Source of the DNA: Chromohalobacter moromii
GTDB lineage: Bacteria > Pseudomonadota > Gammaproteobacteria > Pseudomonadales > Halomonadaceae
NCBI RefSeq assembly: GCF_023091865.1
Contig: NZ_JAHXDI010000001.1
Span: 1,178,001-1,242,000 of the forward strand
DNA: 64,000 bases
Reading direction: 5' to 3'
The position numbers were made by a program, and so were the translations under genes. This document shows, piece after piece, positions 55,497 to 63,508 of this stretch (its first letter is position 1; every line of letters starts with the position of its first letter). The notes beneath the pieces were generated by a model that was not told the origin of the DNA, did no database searches, and saw only the letters and a program-made list of their open reading frames with translations.

Positions 55497-55874
55497 ATGT
55501 CTCTGTTAAGCGAGTACATGAAAAAAGAACAGCTGCTAAAGCAACTCAGCGAAGAGTTGCAGCAGTTGGAGCAGGACCAGCGCCTGACATCTGAGCTGGA
55601 GTTCAAGGAAAAGCTCGAAGCCTTGATGAAAGAGTACGACAAGAGCCCCGCTGCTGTTATCGAAATGCTCGACCCGCAGCCGGCTTCTCGCTCCGCCTCG
55701 GCGCCTCAGGCGAACACTGGCGGGCGCCGCAAGCGCAAGCTGAAGATCTACAAGAACCCCAACACCGGCGAAGTGGTGGAAACACGGGGCGGCAACCAGA
55801 AGACGCTCAAGGCGTGGAAAGATCAGCACGGCAACGAGACCGTCGAGTCTTGGTTGGTGCGCGTCGAGGACTAA
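55497..55874 (+). CDS. MvaT/MvaU-family H-NS-like nucleoid protein
   Basis: 125 residues. The N-terminal coiled coil for oligomerisation (MSLLSEYMKKEQLLKQLSEEL, LEFKEKLEALMKEYDKS) is followed by a linker and a C-terminal AT-DNA-binding domain KLKIYKNPNTGEVVETRGGNQKTLKAW. The RGGN element corresponds to the minor-groove pincer of Pseudomonas MvaT. It acts as a xenogeneic silencer of AT-rich, acquired DNA. It has its own promoter, an AGAGG site and a strong terminator, so it is monocistronic. Two AT-rich regions lie nearby (48.9-50.2 kb and 56.9-57.4 kb). Confidence 0.93.
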   Translation: MSLLSEYMKKEQLLKQLSEELQQLEQDQRLTSELEFKEKLEALMKEYDKSPAAVIEMLDPQPASRSASAPQANTGGRRKRKLKIYKNPNTGEVVETRGGNQKTLKAWKDQHGNETVESWLVRVED

Positions 55875-55954
55875 GCATCCTTGAGTACAAGTGCTTTCCA
55901 GCGAACGTACGTTGAGTTCAGTACGTTGAATCCTGAGACACGTTGTTCGTAAGT

Positions 55955-55986
55955 AAAAGGCTGATGCGTGAGCATCAGCCTTTTTT
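55955..55986 (+). terminator. rho-independent terminator of mvaT
   Basis: GGCTGATGC / GCATCAGCC, 9-bp perfect stem with loop GTGA, preceded by AAAA and followed by T6. Nearly symmetrical, so it can also stop transcription arriving from the converging AraC gene. Confidence 0.93.
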
Positions 55987-56003
55987 ATTTGCCATATTCT
56001 GGG

Positions 56004-56861
56004 CTAATGAAGCGTCAAAAGCGGCACGCCCAGTTCAAACCTCTCGAGCCGCGTATGCGGTGATGAGGTTTCCCTCCACGTCACCATGACCGGCTCGCCA
56101 CTCAGCCATTCATCATGCGTCGGTAACCACTCATAAAGTAGGTAAGCGAGCGTGGCGACGATATTCTCCCTCCCCGTCACACTCATTTTGACCTGTCGTC
56201 TGGCAGGCAGGCGAACCTGCCGGAATCCCATCGCCGGGGGCGCCATGCAGTCGCCTTCGACCTTGAAGCCGAAGTCGATGCGAACCCTGCCCGCGGGAGT
56301 GATATTAGGATCATCGTGATATATCCAGGTGCGCGTGACCTCGCACCCTTTCAAGTGCTGCCGCCATCGTTGTGCGTAGTAGTTCCACAAGGAGGGTTGT
56401 TCCCTCATAGGCACATCGCCGTAATGACGCATCAAGAAACAGCGGGCTTCTTTTTGCATTTCGACTGTCAGCGTATCGGGAGCGCGCCTCGGAAAGGCAT
56501 CGCGCAAGCGGTCTTGGAAGTGACGCCGATAGTCACTGGGCGATACGCCGAAGTAGCCATGGAAAGCGCGCGTGAAGATAGCATGGCTGCGATACCCACA
56601 ACTGATGGCGATATCGAGCACCTGCATCGGCGTGCGACATAGTAGTAGGGCAGCACGCTCCAGACGCAGCGAGTCGCGGTAACGGCCGGGTGAGATGCCG
56701 AAGAAACGGTTGAAGTTACGCCGTATCTGCGCTTCCGAATACCCCAGGTAATTAGCAAGATCACGGATTGAAGGGCTATCGCCTGACCGTTCATGCAGCC
56801 ATATCTCAGCGGCCCGCATGGCATTAAGGCTGGTTGGTAACGATGTCTCATGCGCTGCCAT
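56004..56861 (-). CDS. AraC-family regulator with GyrI-like effector domain
   Basis: 285 residues: N-terminal AraC/XylS double HTH (IRDLANYLGYSEAQIRRNFNRFFGI, VLDIAISCGYRSHAIFTRAFHGYFGVSPSDYRR), then a C-terminal GyrI-like small-molecule-binding domain (CFLMRHYGDVPMR, FGFKVEGDCMAPP, WLPTHDEWLSGEPVM). The same layout occurs in Rob-type regulators. It may sense an amphipathic compound and control an adjacent or distant target. It lies between mvaT and the lipoprotein/TpsB/Tad region, divergent from the latter across 528 bp, so it is a candidate local regulator. Confidence 0.9.
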   Translation of the reverse strand: MAAHETSLPTSLNAMRAAEIWLHERSGDSPSIRDLANYLGYSEAQIRRNFNRFFGISPGRYRDSLRLERAALLLCRTPMQVLDIAISCGYRSHAIFTRAFHGYFGVSPSDYRRHFQDRLRDAFPRRAPDTLTVEMQKEARCFLMRHYGDVPMREQPSLWNYYAQRWRQHLKGCEVTRTWIYHDDPNITPAGRVRIDFGFKVEGDCMAPPAMGFRQVRLPARRQVKMSVTGRENIVATLAYLLYEWLPTHDEWLSGEPVMVTWRETSSPHTRLERFELGVPLLTLH

Positions 56862-57389
56862 ACATGGTTCCCCTTGGTTTTTTGAGCCTTTACTTGTAAG
56901 TCATCGCCTACGCAATCTGTAAATACCTAGAAGATGACTGAAATTGCAAAGCCTGAAAGGATTAGCTCTCTAATATGCAAAACAAATAAATGATAGTACG
57001 AAAACCATACGGGAAGGGGATGCATTTTAGAATATTTGTTTATGTAATCTATAATTAAGTTGGGCTATTGACTGTTTGTTAAGCCCGCCGTGATTTCCGG
57101 CTTTTTTATGCATTGAGCTTGGTGTGTGGAGTATTTTTTATACTTTTTATATTGAATATTGGTACAAAAACAGTGGCTTGAGATGCATTTCGAACCTCAT
57201 GTATGAAGGCATGTGTAAAGTATAGTTCAGTGTTTTTTTGATATTTCATAGGTAAGGATCGTGATTTAGATACGGTTTTTATCTATCCAGGCAAGAGGTG
57301 GCTGTTGGTGAGGCGAGATAGGGATACGGCTTTCACCGGCCGCTACACGTAAAACCGTAGGCAGTAAAAGATAATTAATGGAGGTCGAA
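56862..57389. other. 528-bp AT-rich region upstream of the lipoprotein/TpsB/Tad region
   Basis: Much more AT-rich than the rest of the window, especially 56880-57260. It contains an orphan terminator-like hairpin (57081-57107) and presumably divergent promoters for the AraC gene and the Gly-rich lipoprotein gene. A likely MvaT-binding region by composition. No convincing ORF. Confidence 0.6.
57081..57107 (+). terminator. orphan terminator-like hairpin in the upstream region
   Basis: AAGCC / GGCTT with an inner GCCG / CGGC alternative pairing, followed by T6. No gene ends just upstream on +, so it may end a small RNA or attenuate a long leader. Confidence 0.4.
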
Positions 57390-58760
57390 ATGCTTGGGGA
57401 ATTCAAGGTACCGGCAATGACCACGATCGTACTGGCACTAGCCCTGAGCGGCTGCAGTGGCAGTTCATCCGAGTCTCAACCCTTGGACGGTAGTGGAGGA
57501 AGCGGCCCCGACATGGGCGACAATAATGGGGGTAATAACGGCGGCAGTGACGGGAGTAACGGCGGCGGGAATAACGGTGGTGGAAACGGCGGTGACGGCG
57601 ACGATGTTGCCGATAACGCCACTGCGACCGAACGAGTTGTGTCCGACGTAAGCGATTCCACGACGGGCGTTGGCGATACCGTCATCGGCGCGGGAGAGGC
57701 TATCTCGCAGTCAGATGTCGGCGGAGCGGGTTTCGTCACCGATGGCGCCGGCAATGCCGTCGTCGACGTGGGAGAGGGCGTCAATAGTCTGAGCACGGGG
57801 TTACGTGATGGCCTCGGCAATTTGAGCGAAAACGATAATGCGCTGGGTACCACGCTAGGCGGCGCGACATCGACGGTGGGAGAAGTCGGTGAGGCCGTGT
57901 CGTCTGCCAGTAGCATCGTCACCGGCTTGAACACCCTGCCGGTCGTCGGTCAGCTCGACGATAAAACCAATCTGGTTTCGGGCGTCGGCGACACGGTCAA
58001 TCAACTGGGGGTTGCGGTGACCTCGACGGCAGATTCGCTGACATCTTCTTTGACGGCTGAAGATGGCCATTTGAGTGGGCTGACCACCGAGGTCACGGGC
58101 GTCGTACGGCCGTTGGTCACCAACCTCGAAGGCACAACGCAAACGCTCGGCGATGGGCTTGGTGTCGGTCAACCCGTTGACGGATTGCTGACCTCTGTCG
58201 GGGGCGTCGTCACTCAGCTAGGCGGCCGTGTCGGCGAGCGTTCCGAAGCATTAGGCGGCCTTGGTGGAACCCTTCAAGGCGTTGGCAATGCCGTGGCTGA
58301 CCTGGGTGGCGTGGCCACCAATGGCGAAGGCAGCAACGGCGGTCTGCTCAGCGGCCTTACCGGCGGTGAAGGCGGCTTGCTCGGTGGCGTGACGGGCGGC
58401 AATACCGACGGTGAAGGTGGTGGACTACTCAGCGGCCTGACGGGGGGTGATGGCGGCTTGCTGGGCGGTGTGACCGGTGGCGGAGAAAACGCTAAAAGCC
58501 AAGGGCTAGTCGGTGGACTCGTCGGCGGTTTGACCAATACCACGGGTGGCCTGACCGGTGGCGGCTCGAGCAACGGCGACGACAGCCAAAGCAAAGGTCT
58601 CGTCGGCGGCTTGGTCGGCGGTGTGACCGACTCCGTCTCCGGCGTGACCGGGGGCTTGAGCGGCAGCACCGGGTCGGGGAATGGCAATACCGATCAAGCC
58701 CGCGAGCGCAAAGGCCTGCTTGGCAATCTGCTAGGCGGGGGCTTGTTGGGCAACCGTTAA
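57390..58760 (+). CDS. Gly-rich repeat lipoprotein preceding a TpsB transporter
   Basis: 456 residues. ATG 57390 has a perfect GGAGG five bases upstream; the ATG 12 bases earlier lies too close to use it. The signal segment VPAMTTIVLALALSGC ends in a lipobox (Cys near 22). A Gly/Asn-rich linker follows (GGNNGGSDGSNGGGNNGG), then a valine/glycine/threonine-rich region with repeating G-D-x-V/L patterns, and a C-terminal set of near repeats such as GLLSGLTGGEGGLLGGVTGG and [17 protein letters not shown]. Very low Cys, aromatic and Lys content. Not a recognised enzyme; probably a surface or matrix protein, possibly exported by the next gene's product. Confidence 0.75.
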   Translation: MLGEFKVPAMTTIVLALALSGCSGSSSESQPLDGSGGSGPDMGDNNGGNNGGSDGSNGGGNNGGGNGGDGDDVADNATATERVVSDVSDSTTGVGDTVIGAGEAISQSDVGGAGFVTDGAGNAVVDVGEGVNSLSTGLRDGLGNLSENDNALGTTLGGATSTVGEVGEAVSSASSIVTGLNTLPVVGQLDDKTNLVSGVGDTVNQLGVAVTSTADSLTSSLTAEDGHLSGLTTEVTGVVRPLVTNLEGTTQTLGDGLGVGQPVDGLLTSVGGVVTQLGGRVGERSEALGGLGGTLQGVGNAVADLGGVATNGEGSNGGLLSGLTGGEGGLLGGVTGGNTDGEGGGLLSGLTGGDGGLLGGVTGGGENAKSQGLVGGLVGGLTNTTGGLTGGGSSNGDDSQSKGLVGGLVGGVTDSVSGVTGGLSGSTGSGNGNTDQARERKGLLGNLLGGGLLGNR

Positions 58761-58801
58761 TTCTCGGCACTGTTCTCAGCACTCAAAGCAAACGTAGGCA
58801 A

Positions 58802-58833
58802 GGTGCCCCTCATGGCCTGCCATGAGGGGCACC
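58802..58833 (+). terminator. perfect 13-bp hairpin between lipoprotein and TpsB genes
   Basis: GGTGCCCCTCATG / CATGAGGGGCACC with a 6-base loop and no T tract. It lies 41 bp after the lipoprotein stop and 85 bp before the TpsB ATG. It could attenuate or protect the 3' end of the upstream message. Confidence 0.55.
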
Positions 58834-58918
58834 CACGGTGCATCGCACCGAGACGAGAGTCGCCACCGACATCATAACGAGCGGCTCCGGACAAGAAATA
58901 CCACAGGGAAGCCACAAT

Positions 58919-60682
58919 ATGCCGTCATTGTTGCGTCTTCGTCGTGACGAACGCCGTCGCCCGCTGCCTGAATCGCTACTGGGTTGCCTCGCCATCGCCT
59001 TGGTTGGCCACAGTGGCTCGCTCATGGCCGACGATGTCGTTCCGTCCTTCATCGATGAACGCTCGCCGACCGTCACGCGCGAGCAACAAGAGCAGCAAGA
59101 ACGCCAGCGCACGCTGGACCTCAACGTACAACAACCCGCCTCGGCGCCGGGCGTATCGGAGAATGCCCGCGTCAATGTCCGGCATATCAATATCCGGGGC
59201 GGCTCGGTGTTCGAGCTCGACGAGTTAGCGGCGCCACTCGAGCCCTTGGTGGGCAAGACGGTCACCGTCGGCCAAATCGACCAAGCCGTGAAGCGCATCA
59301 CCGCGCGCTATCAGAACGCCGGATATCCGATCTCCTATGCCTACCTGCCCGCAGACAACTTCGCCAACGGCAATGTTCAAGTCGTCGTGGTCGAAGGCTA
59401 CATCGCTCGGGCCGAACTGGATATCGACAACGACGCCGTGGCCGCACGCGTCCAGCGCCTGATCGAGCGCATGGCCGAGGAGCGCCCCCTTCGGCGAGAG
59501 CGTTTCGAGCGTTACACCGCCTTGATCGAGCGTATTCCCGGCGCCAACCTCTCGGTCAACGTACCATTGCCGCGCACCGTCAATGGCGCCACCACCGTGC
59601 GCGTCGAGGCCCGCGATATAAAGCGTGTCGACGCCGGCCTTTCCGTCGATTACGACGACGAGGACGATACGCAAGCGTTGGCCAATATCGCCACCCAGGG
59701 CAATACGCGGTATGCCGAACGCCTCTCGCTGGCCGGCTTGCTACCCGTGGAAGGCGATGACGAATACCTCGCCGCTGAATACGGCCAGGCACTGGGTAGC
59801 GACGGCCTGCGGCTCAAGCTCTCGGCGACGCATTTCGACGGTGATGACGCCACCGACACTCAGTTACTCGGCGTGCCCATCGAAGCGCGGGAAAGCAAGG
59901 AGCGCCAACGCTATCGCGTGGGACTCGAATACCCCATCGAATTGTCCCGCACGAGATTATGGGAAGTCGGCGGCGCTTTCGAATACCTCGATGAAGAAAC
60001 CCAATATCGCTACACCAGCGACAACGATGAACTGCTACGCGCCAATGAAACGCTGCGCTACGGCACCGCCGAGCTCAACACGCGTTATCGCCGGGTCAGC
60101 GACGGCCGTCTCTGGGAGATCAGCGGCGACGTGCGTCAGGGGCTCGAGGTCGGCGGCAGCAAGAACGAACTCAATATCGAGACGCTCGGCACCTCCCAAA
60201 GTGACGACGACCCGCTGCGTTACACGCGCCTGGGGCTACAGGGGCGTTGGGTAGAAGCGCTAGGCGAGCGTTGGCGTCTCACCACCCGCGCGGACGGCTT
60301 CTGGTCGGAAGACAGCCTGCCCGTGCCCGAACGCGGCAACTATGGCGGTATGCGCTTCGGGCGCGGTTATCCCGATGGCCAGGCCGAAGGGGATTACGGC
60401 TACGCCGGCGAGATAGAACTGCGCTTTCTACAAGCCGTGCCCTGGGGCTGGATCAGCCGGATCGAGCCCTACCTGGTCGTCGACGGCGCGCGCACGCGTT
60501 TTCACGACAACGACATCGAATACAACCTCGCCTCGGCGGCGTTCGGCCTCGAATTCACAGACAGCCGCTACTACCGGCTGGGCGTGGAATACGCGCGTCC
60601 CATCGCCGAGGAAGACCTGGATACCGATAACCGTGACGGACGCATCAACGCACGCGTCTCCTGGCAGTTCGATGGCGGCTGA
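58919..60682 (+). CDS. TpsB/FhaC/ShlB-type two-partner secretion outer-membrane transporter
   Basis: 587 residues of the Omp85 superfamily. An N-terminal signal-like region (LPESLLGCLAIALVGHSGSLMA) is followed by a linker, a polypeptide-transport-associated (POTRA) pair (VNVRHINIRGGSVFELDEL, IDQAVKRITARYQNAGYPISYAYL), and a 16-strand-type barrel with the L6 signature FGRGYPDGQAEGDYGY ([VI]RG[YF]-like), ending SWQFDGG. ATG 58919 has AGGGAAG seven bases upstream; an earlier frame start adds 27 non-signal residues. Exports a partner (TpsA) across the outer membrane. No TpsA with a secretion domain is present, only the Gly-rich lipoprotein upstream. Confidence 0.88.
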   Translation: MPSLLRLRRDERRRPLPESLLGCLAIALVGHSGSLMADDVVPSFIDERSPTVTREQQEQQERQRTLDLNVQQPASAPGVSENARVNVRHINIRGGSVFELDELAAPLEPLVGKTVTVGQIDQAVKRITARYQNAGYPISYAYLPADNFANGNVQVVVVEGYIARAELDIDNDAVAARVQRLIERMAEERPLRRERFERYTALIERIPGANLSVNVPLPRTVNGATTVRVEARDIKRVDAGLSVDYDDEDDTQALANIATQGNTRYAERLSLAGLLPVEGDDEYLAAEYGQALGSDGLRLKLSATHFDGDDATDTQLLGVPIEARESKERQRYRVGLEYPIELSRTRLWEVGGAFEYLDEETQYRYTSDNDELLRANETLRYGTAELNTRYRRVSDGRLWEISGDVRQGLEVGGSKNELNIETLGTSQSDDDPLRYTRLGLQGRWVEALGERWRLTTRADGFWSEDSLPVPERGNYGGMRFGRGYPDGQAEGDYGYAGEIELRFLQAVPWGWISRIEPYLVVDGARTRFHDNDIEYNLASAAFGLEFTDSRYYRLGVEYARPIAEEDLDTDNRDGRINARVSWQFDGG

Positions 60683-60756
60683 AGCCGTCAAGGCAGAGGG
60701 AAGAAGTAAGAGGGAAGAAGGAAGGCATCACTTATCACCACACGCGGGGAAACATC

Positions 60757-61026
60757 ATGCGTATCTCACTGATCGATAAGTTCACCAACCTCACGCAACG
60801 CATCGCGGCACGCAGTCACGCCGCTAAGCCACTCAATCAGGCGCGTTTCAAGCGACAGCAGGGCGCCACGGCGATCGAGTACGCGATTATTGCCGCAGTG
60901 ATCGCGCTTGCTGTTCTGGCCGCCTCAAGTTCCATAGATATACAAGGTTTGTTTGAGAACTTTTTTACAGAGGTTAAGGACGCAATAGGCAGTGGTGGTT
61001 CAGGAGGTAGTGGGACACAAGACTAA
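60757..61026 (+). CDS. flp: Flp-family type IVb pilin
   Basis: Major pilin of a Tad pilus, 89 residues. An unusually long basic leader (about 36 residues) ends at the prepilin peptidase site QQG|ATAIEYA, with the conserved Glu at mature position 5 and Tyr next to it, then a hydrophobic helix AIIAAVIALAVLAA. The mature pilin is only about 53 residues and ends in a Gly/Ser tail (IGSGGSGGSGTQD). It precedes cpaB by 17 bp. The prepilin peptidase gene (cpaA/tadV) is not in view. Confidence 0.92.
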   Translation: MRISLIDKFTNLTQRIAARSHAAKPLNQARFKRQQGATAIEYAIIAAVIALAVLAASSSIDIQGLFENFFTEVKDAIGSGGSGGSGTQD

Positions 61027-61043
61027 TAAATGGAGCGAGTTTT

Positions 61044-62039
61044 ATGTCTCCCAAGACCCTCAAAATCGTCGCGGTACTGCTGGTGATTCTGGCTCTGGGG
61101 CTGGGCTTCACCGGTTGGCGCTTGACCCAGCAGGCCGCGCCGCCACCGGTCACCGAGTCCGCTGTCGAGTCGGCCACCGAGACGCCGGCGAGACAGCATC
61201 CGGCGGTGGTCGCAACGCGTGATTTGGTGGCGGGTACCGAACTGGGTGCCAACGATGTTGCGGACGCCGCCACGCAAGCGCCGATGCTGGCAGTGGTCGA
61301 TTTCCCCAATGCCATGCCGCAAAGCTTCGCTGAGCGCGAGGCCCTGGAAGGGCGCGTGCTGACGCGCCCGGTCGAGGCCGGCGAGGTGATCCGCGAGGAG
61401 GATTTCGCCCTGGGTAGCGTGCTGGCCAGCCAGGTGCCGGCGGGATACCGCGCCCTGGCTATCGGCGTCGACGATGTCATCGGCGGTGGCGGCTTCATTG
61501 AACCCGGTGACCGGGTCGATGTGTTGTTTCAGGCCCAGGCCGCACAGTCCGGCGACCGACGTCAGACCTTGGCGCGTCGACTGCTCGGCGACGTGCTAGT
61601 GCTCGGTTATGGCCAGAATCTGCAAGGTGGAGCCGATGGCGATGACGAGAACGACAGCCGACGCGGGGCGCGTACCGCCGTGGTCGCCGTCGACGAATCG
61701 CAGGCCCCCAAGCTGTTGCTGGCAGAAAGCACCGGCCGACTGAGGCTGGCAGTGGTCGGCAGTCGCGAGCGCGTCGATGCCTTGATGGACAATCTCGTCA
61801 CCGCGCCGGATGGCGGCGGCATGGTGGTGGGCCTGTCGCGGAGCACGCGCGAAAAACCGAGCGAGACGCCAAGCGTCAAGGACGACGAGCTAGCGCCCGC
61901 TGTCACCTATGCCGACATCGCCGCCGCCGACGCTGCTCAACAATCTACCACGCCGCGTCGCACGGACCAGGAGGCGAGCGGTCATCGCGTCGTGCAATTC
62001 GTTGGAGGCGAACGCCGAGTGATCGAAACACAGCGTTAG
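61044..62039 (+). CDS. cpaB: Flp pilus assembly protein CpaB (RcpC)
   Basis: 331 residues. An N-terminal signal/anchor (KIVAVLLVILALGLGFTGW) precedes a SAF domain (VVATRDLVAGTELGANDVAD, GRVLTRPVEAGEVIREEDF) and the RcpC/CpaB region (YRALAIGVDDVIGGGGFIEPGDRVDVLF). In Tad systems it acts in the periplasm near the secretin, perhaps contacting peptidoglycan. GGAG lies upstream of the ATG. Confidence 0.93.
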   Translation: MSPKTLKIVAVLLVILALGLGFTGWRLTQQAAPPPVTESAVESATETPARQHPAVVATRDLVAGTELGANDVADAATQAPMLAVVDFPNAMPQSFAEREALEGRVLTRPVEAGEVIREEDFALGSVLASQVPAGYRALAIGVDDVIGGGGFIEPGDRVDVLFQAQAAQSGDRRQTLARRLLGDVLVLGYGQNLQGGADGDDENDSRRGARTAVVAVDESQAPKLLLAESTGRLRLAVVGSRERVDALMDNLVTAPDGGGMVVGLSRSTREKPSETPSVKDDELAPAVTYADIAAADAAQQSTTPRRTDQEASGHRVVQFVGGERRVIETQR

Positions 62040-62131
62040 AAACGGCTTTGAAGCCATCGACACGATAACGACAAGCGCGGCCAGCCCAAAACGCTCAGTG
62101 CCGCGTTAATGCAGGGAAGAAGGAAATCACA

Positions 62132-63493
62132 ATGTCCGAGACCGCAACCTCGTCTGTTGGGCGACGTTCAGTGTGCTGGCTACTGAGCGTTTTGATGCTG
62201 CTCTTGTCTTCTCCGGGCATCGCCCAGCAAGGCGAGCGCACGCTGCGACTGGATGTCGGTGGCCAACAACGTCTGACGTTCGACCGCCCCGTAGCGCGCA
62301 CGTCTTTGGGGAGTGGCGATATCGTCAGCGCCCAGGTGTTGGATGCCCGCCAACTCATGGTCACCGGGCTAGCGGCGGGAACGACCTCGCTGAGCGTATG
62401 GCGCAACGGCCGTGACGAGCCGCGCGATTACCGCGTCACGGTGCGACCGCGCGGCGCGCGGGGTATGGAATCCGAGTACACCCTGGCCGATGGCACCGAT
62501 ACGCCGACCCTGTCGGGCGAGAGCAGATCCCTGGCGCGTCATGACCAAGCGCGTCGTCGGCTCGGCGATCAGAACGTGGTCGATACCACCCGACAACGCG
62601 GTCCGGTTCAGGTGCAGACCGATATCCGCGTGGTCGAGGTCAACCGTAGCAAGCTTCAATCCGCGGGTTTTTTCTTCGGCAAGAACAATGGCGGCAATAC
62701 CTTGGCCGGCGTCGGCACTAGCGGCGCGCTGGGCGGTGCCGAGGCCATCGGCGACACCTTCAGCGATGGCTTTTCCTTCCTCACCGGCTCCGGTTTTCAG
62801 ACCGGCAACGGCGGCTACAACATCGTGGCGGGCAGTGCCGACGACAGCATGCTCGGCGTGATCAGCGCCTTACGCAGCAACGGCTTCGCCTACACCCTCG
62901 CCGAACCCAGCCTGGTCACGCTCTCGGGGCAAAGCGCCTCGTTTCTTGCCGGCGGCGAATTTCCCTTCCCGATCAGCAACGACGATGGCGACGTTCGCAT
63001 CGACTTCAAACAATTCGGCGTGAGGCTGCAACTGACGCCCACGGTGCTGAATAACGACAGCATCATGCTCAAGGTCGCGCCCGAGGTCAGCGAACTCGAC
63101 TTCACGCAAGGCGTGCAAGCCAGCGGCGTCGCCGTGCCCGCGCTCAACGTGCGGCGCACCGACACCAGCGTGCAGCTCGGTGACGGCGAGAGCCTGATCA
63201 TCAGCGGTCTGGTCAGCAACAGCACCATGCAGACCGTGGACAAGTTCCCCGGCCTTGGCGATCTGCCGATCATCGGGGCATTTTTCCGCTCCACGCGTTT
63301 CGAGACCGAGAACAAGGAGCTGGTGATGGTCGTCACGCCGCACCTCGTCTCGCCCATGGCGGCGGGTGCGCCGCGTCCGGACCTGCCTGGCGAGGCACTG
63401 CGACGCTACGACCCCTCGTATCTGGAACTGTTATTCGACCCGCAGGACGCCGAAAGCCTCGAGCGCCTGGGGAACGTCGGCTTCGGCGACTGA
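62132..63493 (+). CDS. cpaC: Tad pilus secretin CpaC/RcpA
   Basis: Outer-membrane secretin of the Tad apparatus, 453 residues with a signal peptide (cut near GIAQQ). The N-terminal CpaC/RcpA domain includes LRLDVGGQQRLTFDRPV and VSAQVLDARQLMVTGLAAGTT. The secretin core has VRVVEVNRS-like QTDIRVVEVNRSKLQSAGF, GGEFPFPISNDDGD, FGVRLQLTPTVL and LVMVVTPHLVSP. cpaF starts only 15 bp after the stop. Confidence 0.94.
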   Translation: MSETATSSVGRRSVCWLLSVLMLLLSSPGIAQQGERTLRLDVGGQQRLTFDRPVARTSLGSGDIVSAQVLDARQLMVTGLAAGTTSLSVWRNGRDEPRDYRVTVRPRGARGMESEYTLADGTDTPTLSGESRSLARHDQARRRLGDQNVVDTTRQRGPVQVQTDIRVVEVNRSKLQSAGFFFGKNNGGNTLAGVGTSGALGGAEAIGDTFSDGFSFLTGSGFQTGNGGYNIVAGSADDSMLGVISALRSNGFAYTLAEPSLVTLSGQSASFLAGGEFPFPISNDDGDVRIDFKQFGVRLQLTPTVLNNDSIMLKVAPEVSELDFTQGVQASGVAVPALNVRRTDTSVQLGDGESLIISGLVSNSTMQTVDKFPGLGDLPIIGAFFRSTRFETENKELVMVVTPHLVSPMAAGAPRPDLPGEALRRYDPSYLELLFDPQDAESLERLGNVGFGD

Positions 63494-63508
63494 GGGGAGG
63501 AGCACACC

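Noticed and set aside
58274-58687. Pro-rich minus-strand frame (PPTKPP-type repeats)
   Set aside because: Exact complement of the Gly-rich repeats of the lipoprotein; a typical artefact of GGC/GGT repeats.
57390-58760. Calling the Gly-rich protein a collagen or a TpsA substrate outright
   Set aside because: No regular Gly-X-Y triplets over a long stretch and no N-terminal TPS secretion domain; a lipobox is present instead.
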